Assembly (NCBI RefSeq): GCF_000429165.1
Contig: NZ_AUBI01000006.1
Coordinates: forward strand, 124,001 to 188,000
Direction of reading: 5' to 3'
Source of the DNA: Acetobacter nitrogenifigens DSM 23921 = NBRC 105050
GTDB taxonomy: Bacteria; Pseudomonadota; Alphaproteobacteria; Acetobacterales; Acetobacteraceae
Length of the DNA stretch: 64,000 nucleotides
Part shown: positions 52,869 through 62,713 of the stretch, piece by piece
Layout: each line of letters opens with the position of its first letter
Position numbering within the stretch: position 1 is the stretch's first letter
Notes under the pieces: generated by a model
The model's database searches: none
What the model was told of the DNA's origin: nothing
What the model saw: the letters and a program-made list of their open reading frames with translations, nothing else
Position numbers and translations under genes: made by a program

Positions 52869-53696
52869 ATGGTTCTTTCTCCAACTCTTCGCCTCTCGAA
52901 CGGCGTCGAGATGCCCCAGTTCGGTCTGGGAACCTGGCCGATGGACGACGCGCAGGCCGCCGGCGCCGTCAGCCATGCGATTGACGCTGGTTATCGTCTT
53001 TTCGACACGGCTGAGAATTACCGCAACGAAGCCGGCGTTGGAGAGGGCGTTCGGCGCAGTTCCGCATCACGTGCCGAAATCTTCATCACCACCAAATTCA
53101 ACAAGGAGTGGCACAGCCGCGACGGCGTACGGACGGCGTGCGAAGCAAGCCTGCGCCGTCTTGGGTTGGATTACGTTGATCTGCTGCTGATCCACTGGCC
53201 CAACCCTGCGCAGGACCGCTATGTCGAGGCGTTCGAGGGTATGGCCCAGCTGCTTGAGGCCGGGCTGACCCGTTCGATCGGCGTCTCGAACTTCAAGCCG
53301 GCTCATCTGGCGAAACTCTTCGACGCAGGCTTTGTGCCGCACGTCAACCAGATCCAGCTCGATCCGTATCTGCGCAGGGACGAGCTCGTCGCCATCCATC
53401 GCGAAAAAGGCATCGTCACGGAAACGTGGAGTCCGCTGGGCCGTAATGGCGAAATCATGCATGATCCGGTCATCGGAGAAATCGCCGCCCGAATGGGCAG
53501 GACGGTCGGGCAGGTGATCCTGCGCTGGCACCTGCAGAGCGGCTTCGCCACGACGCCGAAATCTGTCGATCCTGCGCGACAGAAAGAAAATCTTGGTTGT
53601 GTTTCCTTCGATCTTTCCAATGACGACATGGCGCGAATCGACAGCCTTGGGCGTACGGACATGCTGCCTGTCGATGCAGATAAATCGGGACATTAA
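52869..53696 (+). CDS. Aldo/keto reductase
   Basis: The 275-residue protein has the AKR tetrad: Asp and Tyr in DAGYRLFDTAENYRNEAGVG, Lys in IFITTKFN and His in LLLIHWPNP, with NADPH site TPKSVDPARQKENL near 220. It resembles 2,5-diketo-D-gluconate reductase-like enzymes (GLGTWPMDD at the start). Start at 52869 (MVLSPTLRL) is preferred to an ATG five codons upstream. Substrate is not fixed by sequence. Confidence 0.9.
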   Translation: MVLSPTLRLSNGVEMPQFGLGTWPMDDAQAAGAVSHAIDAGYRLFDTAENYRNEAGVGEGVRRSSASRAEIFITTKFNKEWHSRDGVRTACEASLRRLGLDYVDLLLIHWPNPAQDRYVEAFEGMAQLLEAGLTRSIGVSNFKPAHLAKLFDAGFVPHVNQIQLDPYLRRDELVAIHREKGIVTETWSPLGRNGEIMHDPVIGEIAARMGRTVGQVILRWHLQSGFATTPKSVDPARQKENLGCVSFDLSNDDMARIDSLGRTDMLPVDADKSGH

Positions 53697-53719
53697 AGCG
53701 ACAGGGGGCCGCACAAGCG

Positions 53720-53754
53720 AACTGACGGTTGTGACGCACGTCGCGACGTCAGTT
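53720..53754. terminator. Hairpin after aldo/keto reductase
   Basis: AACTGACG (53720-53727) pairs with CGTCAGTT (53747-53754), with an inner GACG/CGTC pair in the loop. It lies between the convergent reductase and alr genes and is followed by a short T-rich stretch. It may end either transcript. Confidence 0.4.
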
Positions 53755-53893
53755 TCGAATTTTCGGTGATCTGCGTCCCGGCCCCGGCGGTGTTTCCGGT
53801 TCAGAGCGGCCGTGTCGGCATGATGCTTCTGCGTGACGCGTCACTATAGAAGTGCAATGAAAATTGCATTTTTAAAAAGGAGAAAATGCAAAA

Positions 53894-55018
53894 TCAGGAC
53901 GCAGTATGCCCTTGCGTGTAGCTCCTGTGATACCGTCCACCAAGATCCGTAAGCAGTTCATAACCGATCGTGCCTGCCGCGGCCGCGGCTTCGTCCAGCG
54001 AGATATGCGGGCCGATCAGATCGAACGGCGTACCCGCCGACACGGGCGAACCGCCCAGATCGGTAATGTCTACGGCGAGGGAATCCATAGACACCCGGCC
54101 AATGATCGGCAAATGCGTCTCAGGATGCGACGGCAGGACGGCGCGCCCGCGATTGGAGGCCGCGCGGTGGAAGCCGTCGCCGTAACCGATGCCAAGCAGC
54201 GCTACCCGCGTCGGGCGCGCCGCGGTGAACAGCCCGCCATAACCGACAGTCTGCCCCGTCGGGATGTCGCGCGTCTGAATCACCCGCGCCTGCAACCGCA
54301 CGACGGGCCGCATGGGGTTGGGCCGCCCCGGCGTCGGGTTGACGCCATAAAGCGCCGCTCCCGGACGGACGATGTCAAAATGCCAGTCAAGACCAAGAAA
54401 AATCCCTGAAGACGCCGCAAGGCTGCGGGGCAGCTCAGGAAGCAGCGCCGTCAGACGCAGGAAGGCGGCCAACTGCGCGGCGTTCGCCGGATGCTGCGGC
54501 TCGTCAGCGCACGCCAGATGGCTCATGACGAAAAGCGGTTTGACTCCCGCCAGCATGCCTGGATCATTCGCAATATTCGTGACGATTTCGGCGGTCAGAC
54601 CAAAGCGCGCCATGCCGGAATCAATCTGGATCACAGCGGGCAACATGCGCCCCAGACTGGCGGCGAGCGCGCGCCATTCGGCAAGTTGCTCGACGCTGTT
54701 CAGCACCGGCGTCAGCCCGGCTTCCAGAAGATCGCGCGATGTGCCCGGCGGAGGCCCATGCAGCACGAAAATCGAAATATCCCGGCTGATCGCGGGGCGC
54801 AGCGCCACACCCTCCGACAGATGCGCCACGAAGAAGCGGCGGCAACCGGCCTTCTCGAGCGTCGGCCCGACAGTCAGCGCGCCGAGGCCGTAAGCATCGG
54901 CTTTGATCGCCGCGCCGCACTCTCCGCCCACGACGCTTTGCAGTGTCCGATAGTTCGCGGCGATTGCCGCCAGATCGATCGTTAGGGCGCCGCCCGCCCA
55001 TTGCGCAGCGATGTCCAT
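53894..55018 (-). CDS. alr: Alanine racemase
   Basis: The 374-residue PLP enzyme makes D-alanine for peptidoglycan. The PLP Lys is in AAIKADAYGLGA near residue 40 and the second catalytic Tyr in TVGYGGLFTA near 255; VRPGAALYGVNP is also conserved. Start MDIAAQW at 55018 is preferred to a start seven codons earlier. It stands alone between convergent or co-oriented genes. Confidence 0.93.
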   Translation of the reverse strand: MDIAAQWAGGALTIDLAAIAANYRTLQSVVGGECGAAIKADAYGLGALTVGPTLEKAGCRRFFVAHLSEGVALRPAISRDISIFVLHGPPPGTSRDLLEAGLTPVLNSVEQLAEWRALAASLGRMLPAVIQIDSGMARFGLTAEIVTNIANDPGMLAGVKPLFVMSHLACADEPQHPANAAQLAAFLRLTALLPELPRSLAASSGIFLGLDWHFDIVRPGAALYGVNPTPGRPNPMRPVVRLQARVIQTRDIPTGQTVGYGGLFTAARPTRVALLGIGYGDGFHRAASNRGRAVLPSHPETHLPIIGRVSMDSLAVDITDLGGSPVSAGTPFDLIGPHISLDEAAAAAGTIGYELLTDLGGRYHRSYTQGHTAS

Positions 55019-55167
55019 TTCAGAACGTCCTCGATACATGCGGGGTTTTGCTCCGGAGAATGGAGAGCATGAAGGCCTCTGCGCTTGTTCCGGGCGCCCG
55101 CTCGGGTAGCGCCCGCGTGTTCCGATGAATCAGTATAAGGCGGCGATCCGCCCGCGCCACCCTCTCG

Positions 55168-56187
55168 TTACGAATTCGGAACGCCTTTGCTTGTCGAATA
55201 TTCGAAATGCAGCGCCTGATCGGGGTGGACGATCGGATGGATCGCATGCGCCGCCATCGCGCCCTCGCTGAAACCCTGCAGGATGAGCTTCAGCTTGCCC
55301 GGATACGTCGCGACGTCGCCGATGGCGAACACGCCGGCCAGACTTGTCTCGCATGTCGAGGGCGTAACCGGAATCGTTGAGCGGATCTGGTCCATGCCCC
55401 ATTGCGCGACAGGGCCAAGGTCGGTCGCCAGCCCAAAGAACGCCAGCAGATGATCAGCTTCAAGGCGGCGGCTTTCACCGTCCAGCGTCACCAGCTCCAC
55501 TTCTCGCAACGCGCCGCTTTCGCCATGCAGGGCCTTGAGCTGGAACGGAGTGACTTTCTCGATCTCGCCGCGCTCCACGGCCTCGTCGAGCTGCCGCAGG
55601 CTCTCGGGCGCGGCGCGGAACTTGTCGCGGCGATGCACCAGATAAATCTTGCGCGCCAGTTCTTTCAACGAGAGCGCCCAGTCGAGAGCGGAGTCGCCCC
55701 CGCCTGCGATCACCAGCGTTTTCCCCTCGAAGTCCGCGCGGCGGCGGACATAATACTGCACCGAGCCTGTGTCTTCATAGGCTTCAAGCCCGTCCAGCGG
55801 CGGACGGTTCGGACCGAACGCCCCGGCTCCGGCCGCGATGATCACGGCCTTGGCGTGGATGACCTCGCCCTTGTCCGTGCCAAGGATGAACGCCCCGCGG
55901 TGACCTTTCAGGGTTTCTACACGGCGACCGAGCATCCGGGGGATGTTGAACGGCTCGATCTGGCGGGCGAGGGATTCGATCAGCGCAGCCCCTTCGATCG
56001 CTGGGTGGGCCGGAATGTCATAGATCGGCTTTTCGGGATAAAGCGCGGCGCACTGACCGCCGATATCGGCGAGGGCATCGACAAGCACGCAGTCGATCTT
56101 GAGCATCGCGCACTCGAACGCGGCGAACAGACCCGTAGGCCCGGCTCCGATGATGGCTACATCCGTCGTGATCGTCCCGTCTGTCAT
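55168..56187 (-). CDS. Ferredoxin/flavodoxin-NADP reductase, thioredoxin reductase-like
   Basis: The 339-residue flavoprotein has FAD motif DVAIIGAGPTGLFAAFECA and NADP motif LVIAGGGDSALDWALSL, and a C-terminal FAIGDVATYPGKLKLILQGFSEGAM. No CxxC redox pair is present, which fits the TrxR-like ferredoxin-NADP reductases (YumC type), not thioredoxin reductase. Start MTDGTITTDV at 56187 has an upstream AGGAG; a longer frame exists upstream but would run over the next gene end. Confidence 0.9.
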   Translation of the reverse strand: MTDGTITTDVAIIGAGPTGLFAAFECAMLKIDCVLVDALADIGGQCAALYPEKPIYDIPAHPAIEGAALIESLARQIEPFNIPRMLGRRVETLKGHRGAFILGTDKGEVIHAKAVIIAAGAGAFGPNRPPLDGLEAYEDTGSVQYYVRRRADFEGKTLVIAGGGDSALDWALSLKELARKIYLVHRRDKFRAAPESLRQLDEAVERGEIEKVTPFQLKALHGESGALREVELVTLDGESRRLEADHLLAFFGLATDLGPVAQWGMDQIRSTIPVTPSTCETSLAGVFAIGDVATYPGKLKLILQGFSEGAMAAHAIHPIVHPDQALHFEYSTSKGVPNS

Positions 56188-56314
56188 GTGTCGTCTCTCT
56201 CCTGCCGTGATCGGGGGCGGCGTCAGCGCAGGGTCAGCATGACCGTAAGCGTCTGATTGTCGTGTCTGGCGAAGTCGTTGTGCGTCAGAGCGGAGGCGAA
56301 CGCAACGCGGTCGT

Positions 56315-57850
56315 TCAGCCGTTACCGGCTGATCCAGCCGCCGGTCGCGCGGAGGCGGCGGCTTTCGCGCCGCCGGGGACCGCTGCAGCGGGATCGTCAA
56401 CGCGGTTCCACCAGCCGCCGCCGAGTGACTGGAACAGCCCCACCGTATCCGACAGCCGCGCCGCGCGGGCCTGAATCAGGGTCAGCATGGTTTGCAGGCG
56501 CGCCTCTTGCACGTTCAGCAGAGCGACCTGACTGACGTCGCCGAGGCGAAGCTGCGCCTGCATGATCTGGGCGCTTCTGTCCGACTCATGTTCGGCCGCA
56601 GCCGACTGAATCAGCGCGTCCGCGTCGGTGTGGACGGCGCTGAGGCTGTCGGCGACGTCCTGCACGGCGGAAACGATCGTCGCCCGATACTGGGCGGCGG
56701 CTTCCTCGTACCGTTTGCGCGCAGCCTGCTCCTGATGCTGAAGCTGGAACCCGTCGAAGATCGGCTGGGTCAGCATCGCGCCCAGCGTCCATTGACCGTA
56801 TCCGGGCGTGGCCATCTGGGCGATCGTCGCCGCCGCGAAGCCGGGGTCGAAGCCAAGCTGAATGTTCGGCAGACGGTTGGCGATGGCGACGCCGACCTGC
56901 GCGCATGCAGCGTGGAAATAGGCTTCCGAGGTGCGGATATCCGGCCGCTGGGAGATGAGCTGCGCAGGCACGCTGACCGGCAGGACCCCGGGCAGCACGA
57001 ACCGATCCAGCTCAAACTCCGGGGTCGGTGCGTCCGGCATGTCGTTGGACAGCGCCGCGATCTCGTCATGCAGCGTCGCCAGAGTCTGGCGCAGGGGCGG
57101 CAGCGTTGCGCGCGTCTGGGCCAGCAGGGTGCGCTGCATCGCAACGTCGGCGCCCGACATTGCGCCGAGGGCCTGCTCAGCCAGAGACGCCTTCAAAGTG
57201 CGTTCCTGATCCGCGACCAGCGCCTCGGTCGTCTCGATCTGGGCGCGCGTCATGGCGTAGGAAATGGCGGCGTCCACGGTGGAGCTGGTCAGGGTCAGCC
57301 ACGCGGCTTCAAGCTGGTTGCGCTGCGCTTCACGTTCCGCCGCCGCTGACTCGATCTGACGGCGCACCCCGCCCCAGATATCCGGAGAGTAGGAGATGTT
57401 CAGCTGCGCCGTGTGGATTGTATACAGCCAGGAATTTGCGATCGGCACGTTGGAGTACGCCCGCGACGTCTTGAAGCGCGCCGGGTTGTAGAAACCGCTG
57501 ACCGAAGGATACAGCGCGCTCTCGGTCGCTTTCTTGTCCTGTTGCGCGGCCTGAAGCGCGAGCTTCGCGGCTTCGAGCGTCGGGCTTCGCGCCAGCACGC
57601 GTTTCAGAAGCTGATCGAGCTCCGGATAGTGGAACAGCGTCCACCAGTCCGCTGGGATGTCCTTGCCCATGGCCAAAAGCTGTGGCGCGTCCTGATTTGA
57701 CGGCAGACCCTTCTTCGCTTCGCTGCCCGACGTGCGCGCCAGACCTCCCGGTCCGTAAGTGGTCGTCGGCGCGTCAGGGCGGTGGAAGTCCGGCCCGACT
57801 GCGCAGCCCGCAAGCGCGCTCAGGGCGGCGGCTCCGAGAAGTTTCCTCAT
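56315..57850 (-). CDS. NodT-family outer-membrane efflux lipoprotein
   Basis: The 511-residue protein has a lipoprotein signal (MRKLLGAAALSALAGCAVGPDF), two outer membrane efflux repeats with long coiled coils and the family VPIANSWLYTIHTAQLNISY segment. The C-terminus is a Pro/Ala-rich tail. Its start overlaps the RND gene stop as ATGA, so it is the exit duct of the pump encoded upstream. Confidence 0.92.
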   Translation of the reverse strand: MRKLLGAAALSALAGCAVGPDFHRPDAPTTTYGPGGLARTSGSEAKKGLPSNQDAPQLLAMGKDIPADWWTLFHYPELDQLLKRVLARSPTLEAAKLALQAAQQDKKATESALYPSVSGFYNPARFKTSRAYSNVPIANSWLYTIHTAQLNISYSPDIWGGVRRQIESAAAEREAQRNQLEAAWLTLTSSTVDAAISYAMTRAQIETTEALVADQERTLKASLAEQALGAMSGADVAMQRTLLAQTRATLPPLRQTLATLHDEIAALSNDMPDAPTPEFELDRFVLPGVLPVSVPAQLISQRPDIRTSEAYFHAACAQVGVAIANRLPNIQLGFDPGFAAATIAQMATPGYGQWTLGAMLTQPIFDGFQLQHQEQAARKRYEEAAAQYRATIVSAVQDVADSLSAVHTDADALIQSAAAEHESDRSAQIMQAQLRLGDVSQVALLNVQEARLQTMLTLIQARAARLSDTVGLFQSLGGGWWNRVDDPAAAVPGGAKAAASARPAAGSAGNG

Positions 57851-60800
57851 GCCGGAGACCCTCCGGTTTCGCCCGCATGCGATGCGGTCCGTTGTCGGTC
57901 CTCGCGACGTTTCGCCCAGGCTTCGATCCGCGCGTAGTACGTCGGCAGGATGAACAGCGTCAGGAAGGTGGCGATGCCCAGACCGCCCACCACCACGGTG
58001 GCGAGGCCGCGTTGCACATCGGTGCCGATGCCTGTCGCGATGGCGGCGGGCAACATGCCGACGCTTGCGACTGTCGCCGTCATGAGCACCGGACGGAAGC
58101 GCTCTCCGGCGCCCTCAAGGACTGCTGCGCGCAACTCCATGCCGTTGGCCCGGTGGCGGTTGATGTTCGAAACCATGATGATGCCGTTTTGAACCGCGAC
58201 GCCGAACAAGGCGATGAAGCCGACGGCGGTCGCGACGTTCAGCGTTTCGCCACGCAGATGCAACGCCACCAGCCCGCCAAGCGTCGCCAACGGCACGACG
58301 CCGAGCACCAGCGCCGCCTGACGGAAAATGCGGAACTCCCCGAACAGCAGGACCAGCATGACCGCGAACATGATCGCCAGCGCGACCGTCAGGCGCGCCT
58401 GCGCGTGTTGCTGCTCCTGAAATGTGCCTGCCCATTCGAGCTTATATTGGGAGGTGTCGAAGCGAACGGCGCGGGTTATGCGCGCCTGAGCTTCCGTCAG
58501 GTATTGCGACAGCGCGCGATCGCCGTTGTTGACGCGAATGGTGATCTGACGGTGGTTGTTCTCATGCGAAATGTTGCTCTCGCCGGTTTCCAGCGTGATC
58601 TTCGCAAGCTCGTTGAGCGATATCTGGGAGCCGGAGGCCGTGGTGAACGGCATCCGTCCCAACGTCTGCAGATTGGCTGCGTCCGCCTGCGGAATGCGCA
58701 CCGTCATGTTGTAGCTACGGTCACCGACGTAAAGCTGTGAGACGGCGGCGTCGCCGATCCCGTTCTGCACCACGTTCATCACGTCCGACCCGGCGACGCC
58801 GTAGCGCGCGACCGCCATGCGGTCGACGGAGATGTTCATCTCAGGAATTTCAGGTTCCTGAAAAATCGACGCGTCGCGGGTGCCCGGAACGGTCCACAGC
58901 ACGCGGACGATTTCGTTGCCGATCCGGCGTAACTCTCGGAAATCCTGCCCGTAGACGCGCAGCACCAGCGGCGAATGCGCGCCGCCGACAAGGTCGTTCA
59001 TTCCGTCTTCTATGGGCTGGCTGATGTCGAAGCTGATGCCCGGAATCTGGCGCAGGCGGGCGCGCAGTTTCTGCTCAAATTGCTTCTTTGTCTCGCCGCG
59101 TGGCCAGGTGCCGTAGGGTTTCAGCCCTACGGGCATTTCGATATGCGACGGCGTCCACGGGTCGGTTCCGGAGTCGTTGCGCCCGAGTTGCGTGATGGCG
59201 AAAGAAATTTCTGGAAATTCGTCGACTGCGCGGCGGATATCGCTGGCGATCGCGCTTGCCTTGTCGATCGAGATGCCAGAAGGCATCTGCACCTGTAGCC
59301 ACAGCGCGCCTTCGTCCAGTTCAGGCAGGAACTCACGTCCGACCGTCGCCCCAAGCGCAATGACGGAAGCAAAGGCGACGACTCCAGCGAGATAGGCGAT
59401 CTGCGGCCGGTCGACGATGCGGCCGAGCCAGCGCACATAGGTCCGGTGAAGCCACTCAAGCGGTTTGTTGTGAAACAGCCGGTGCGGCTTGCGCATCGCC
59501 AGCCACGCAAGCGCCGGCGTTAGCATGGTCGCGCTCAGCAACGCGCCGAACAGGGCGAAGCTGACTGTGAACGCCATCGGGCGAAAGAGTTTTCCTTCCG
59601 CCGCCTGAAACGCGAAGAGGGGGCTGTAGGCGACGATGATGATCAGCGTCGAGAACATGATCGACCGGCCGATATGGCCCGTGGTTTCGAGCACCTGGCT
59701 CATCTCCACCACGTCGTTCGGCCGCTCTTCGCGGATGCGCAGGATCGCCTCGGTCACCACGATGGCGCCGTCTACGACGACGCCGAAATCGATCGCGCCC
59801 AGAGAGAACAGGTTCGCAGGCATGCCGAGCAGGTTCATGACGACGAACACGAACGCCAGCGCCAGAGGAATGGTGATGGCTGCGACCAGCGCGCTTCGGG
59901 GGCTGCCCAGGAAAAGCACAAGCACGATCACCACGAGGCCGACGCCCTTGAACACCGTGTCCATCACCTTGTCGGTGGTGGCGCGGACAAGCACATCCCG
60001 GTCGATATAGGGCACGATCCTTACGCCCATCGGCGCAAGCTGCTTCTGCAGGCTGTCGACCTGGGCATGAACGCTCTGCAGAATCAGCGATGCGTTCTGC
60101 CCGCTGAGCATCGTGACGATGCCTTCGAGCGTGTCCGGGTTCGAGTCTTTGCCAAGAATGCCTTCGCGCACCTGATGGCCGAGCTGCATCTGGCCGAGAT
60201 TGCGCAGGAACACCGGCACGCCGTTGCGCTGCGTCACCGAGATTTCGCCCATCTCGTCCAGCGTGCGCACCAGACCGCTGCCACGCACGACATAAGACTG
60301 GTCGCCGCGCGTCACGCGACCGCCGCCCGCGTTTCCGTTGTTGTTGCGGATTGCGGTCAGGACGTCATTGAGACCGATGCCGTAATAATGGAGTGAACCG
60401 GGATTCAGGACGAGCTGGTATTCCTTGATGAATCCGCCGAAATTCGTCACGGCGGCGATGCCCGGAATCTGGGTCAGCGCCGGAACGACGATCCATTTCT
60501 GGATGTCCGACAACTGCATCAGATTGGCGCGATCGGACTCCAGCGTATAGCGAAAAATCTCGCCCGACGGTCCGGTGACCGGACCCAGCCCCGGCGTCGC
60601 CCCGTAGGGCACGGTCACTTGAGCCAGTTGTTCGGTCACGCGTTGGCGCGCGAAATAGACGTCAGTGCCGTCCTTGAAGATCAGCGTGATCAGCGAAAGG
60701 CCGAACGTGCTGCTGGATCGGGAGTCGATCAGGCCCGGAGTGCTCGCGAGCTGACGTTCCAGCGGCGTAGTGATCTGCTGCTCGACTTCTTCAGCGGCGA

Positions 60801-60969
60801 GGCCAGAAACCTGCGTCGTGACCTGCACGGTCACGGCGCCCAGATCCGGATAAGCCTCGATCGCGATGCTTCGCCAGGCCAGAACGCCCCAGATTGCGAG
60901 AGCTATTGCCGCGGCGAAAACCAGGCGTCTGTTGCGAAGACAGCCTGCAATGACCCGATCAATCATCAT
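57847..60969 (-). CDS. Heavy-metal-type RND transporter (CzcA/CusA family)
   Basis: The 1040-residue proton-driven pump has two sets of six membrane helices. It starts MMIDRVIAGCLRNRRLVFAAA and has EAYPDLGAVTVQVTTQVSGL, which typifies HME pumps, and in helix 4 DFGVVVDGAIVVTEAI. HME pumps usually have DFG-x3-DG-x4-EN here; the final Asn is Ala in this protein. It lies between membrane-fusion and NodT genes, overlapping both. Metal or drug substrate cannot be decided. Confidence 0.92.
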   Translation of the reverse strand: MMIDRVIAGCLRNRRLVFAAAIALAIWGVLAWRSIAIEAYPDLGAVTVQVTTQVSGLAAEEVEQQITTPLERQLASTPGLIDSRSSSTFGLSLITLIFKDGTDVYFARQRVTEQLAQVTVPYGATPGLGPVTGPSGEIFRYTLESDRANLMQLSDIQKWIVVPALTQIPGIAAVTNFGGFIKEYQLVLNPGSLHYYGIGLNDVLTAIRNNNGNAGGGRVTRGDQSYVVRGSGLVRTLDEMGEISVTQRNGVPVFLRNLGQMQLGHQVREGILGKDSNPDTLEGIVTMLSGQNASLILQSVHAQVDSLQKQLAPMGVRIVPYIDRDVLVRATTDKVMDTVFKGVGLVVIVLVLFLGSPRSALVAAITIPLALAFVFVVMNLLGMPANLFSLGAIDFGVVVDGAIVVTEAILRIREERPNDVVEMSQVLETTGHIGRSIMFSTLIIIVAYSPLFAFQAAEGKLFRPMAFTVSFALFGALLSATMLTPALAWLAMRKPHRLFHNKPLEWLHRTYVRWLGRIVDRPQIAYLAGVVAFASVIALGATVGREFLPELDEGALWLQVQMPSGISIDKASAIASDIRRAVDEFPEISFAITQLGRNDSGTDPWTPSHIEMPVGLKPYGTWPRGETKKQFEQKLRARLRQIPGISFDISQPIEDGMNDLVGGAHSPLVLRVYGQDFRELRRIGNEIVRVLWTVPGTRDASIFQEPEIPEMNISVDRMAVARYGVAGSDVMNVVQNGIGDAAVSQLYVGDRSYNMTVRIPQADAANLQTLGRMPFTTASGSQISLNELAKITLETGESNISHENNHRQITIRVNNGDRALSQYLTEAQARITRAVRFDTSQYKLEWAGTFQEQQHAQARLTVALAIMFAVMLVLLFGEFRIFRQAALVLGVVPLATLGGLVALHLRGETLNVATAVGFIALFGVAVQNGIIMVSNINRHRANGMELRAAVLEGAGERFRPVLMTATVASVGMLPAAIATGIGTDVQRGLATVVVGGLGIATFLTLFILPTYYARIEAWAKRREDRQRTASHAGETGGSPA

Positions 60970-62071
60970 TCAGCAGGATCGCGCCAACGGTGACGACGGA
61001 ATCGCTGGGCGACAGACCGGAGGTGACGCGGCACTGGTCCCCTTCGTCATAGACGATCTCGACCGCGCGCCGTTCGAACACATGGGGGGCCACGCGGACG
61101 AAGACCGTCACCTTGTCATTGTTCATCAACAGCGCCGATTGCGGCACCGAGATCGTCGGTGGTTGCGGCTCCATGACCGTAATCGCTGCGTACATGTTCG
61201 GTCGCAACGCGCCGTCCACGTTTGGCAGGACGGAGCGTACCCGCAGCACCGCCATGTTCGGCTGGACGATCGGGTCGATGGCCGAGACCGTCGAGTGCAG
61301 GATGACGTTCGGAAAAGCGGACGGCGCGACGTTGACCTGCTGACCGACCGTGACGCCGCGGATATCGCGTTCGGGCACGTCGGCGATAGCCCACAATTCT
61401 TCCGAATTGGCCATGACGATCAGCGGCTGAGTGATGTCGACGACGTTCATGCCAGCGGTAGCGTTGACCGCGCTCACGTCGCCTTCGATCGGCGCCTTGA
61501 GGGTTATGATTCCGTCGGCGCCAGATGCGGATTGCAGCGCGCTCAATCTGGCCTGCGCGCGGTCCTCCTCGGCCTGCGCCTGCAGCAGGTTGCTGCGGGC
61601 GTTTTCGAGATCTTTCTGGGCGCCGCCGCCTGCGGCCAGAACGCCCTGGGCGCGGGTGAATGCGCGTTGCGCGAACTCCAGCCCCGCACGGGCCTTCGCC
61701 TCGTCGCTGGTTGCCTGCGCGGCGTCGCCGGAGATGACGCGAGCCAAAATCTGCCCGGCCTGCACATGATCGCCCGGATTCACCGTGACTTCCTGAATCA
61801 GGCCGGTGACGGGCGAAAAAACCGTGACGCTACGGGACGGTTCGGCGACGATCTGACCCGGCGTCCGGACCCCGCGATTCCAGATGCTCGCCGTCACAGG
61901 CGTCACGACAAGCGTTTTGTCGAGGGCGGAGTCAGCCTCGACCACCACCTGCCCTCGGGCGTTGCGGTGCGCCGGATTGTTCTCTGCGTTGGCCTGGCTC
62001 GCAAACCCGGAGCATGAAAGCATCGCAGCCGCCGCGACAGCGTAACGTCCGGATGTCTTGGGACGATGCAT
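60959..62071 (-). CDS. RND membrane-fusion protein (CzcB/CusB-like)
   Basis: The protein of about 370 residues begins MHRPKTSGRYAVAAAAML with a signal peptide ending SQANAENN. It has a lipoyl-type GLIQEVTVNPGDHVQAGQILAR, a hairpin of about 90 residues with AKARAGLEFAQRAFTRAQGVL, and the matching second lipoyl half ITLKAPIEGDVSAVNATAGM. A longer frame upstream starts at 62209 but would put about 46 residues before the signal. It overlaps the start of the RND gene by 11 bases. Confidence 0.88.
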   Translation of the reverse strand: MHRPKTSGRYAVAAAAMLSCSGFASQANAENNPAHRNARGQVVVEADSALDKTLVVTPVTASIWNRGVRTPGQIVAEPSRSVTVFSPVTGLIQEVTVNPGDHVQAGQILARVISGDAAQATSDEAKARAGLEFAQRAFTRAQGVLAAGGGAQKDLENARSNLLQAQAEEDRAQARLSALQSASGADGIITLKAPIEGDVSAVNATAGMNVVDITQPLIVMANSEELWAIADVPERDIRGVTVGQQVNVAPSAFPNVILHSTVSAIDPIVQPNMAVLRVRSVLPNVDGALRPNMYAAITVMEPQPPTISVPQSALLMNNDKVTVFVRVAPHVFERRAVEIVYDEGDQCRVTSGLSPSDSVVTVGAILLNDD

Positions 62072-62713
62072 CCCGGTAACTGGAGCGGCGGCGCCCAATG
62101 GGCCGGGACGGCCGACGATTGGCAGGTTCATAATGGATAAGGCGCCCGTTCCCGAATTGCGGCTGGTCTGGAATGACATGCGTCGCAGACTGAATGAAGG
62201 TGCAATCATGCGACGACATCACGGGTAAAATGTGGCGGGCGACGCTGACGCCGCCACCGGGCGTCGTCGTTGTACTGATCGCCGGACGCCGTCTCTAGAT
62301 GGCCTTTTTGAGGCTGCGCTCGGGCAGCCAAGCACCTAACTGAGTCCGGGGCGCTCCGCAATGGGCGGGCGATGCGCTTGGAGAGGTGAAGTGACGATCC
62401 GCGAGGCCCGGTGGAGGATCTTGAAACAGTTTGCGGCGATTTGTTCGCTTTTACGCGCTGAAAGGCGGCAGTTAGCGTGATTTATAAAAATATCTTATGA
62501 AATCAAAGATCTTTGTGAAGTTTTTATTTCCGCCGCAACGTGCTGTGTGTTCGTCCGAACCTAGCGGCTTGGAGGGTGGACATGTATTGAAATAATTTTG
62601 ACGTGAATGGGAAATATTTATCGCCGCCAGACGGACCTCCGCTGGCGCGCCATGTCGCGAACTGTGATCGGTCCCGCGAATTGCGCCGGTGGACAATGCC
62701 GGAAAACGGGTGA
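62072..62713. other. Divergent intergenic region between RND operon and MFS gene
   Basis: About 640 bases between the divergent operons. It should hold promoters for both. The part at 62460-62620 is AT-rich. Frames open on the minus strand run into the MFS gene and are not gene-like. No operator or RNA gene is identified. Confidence 0.45.

Noticed and set aside
52752..52976. Possible transposase tail on the minus strand upstream of the aldo/keto reductase
   Set aside because: The resemblance was only a few residues and the frame runs into the reductase gene; no inverted repeats flank it.
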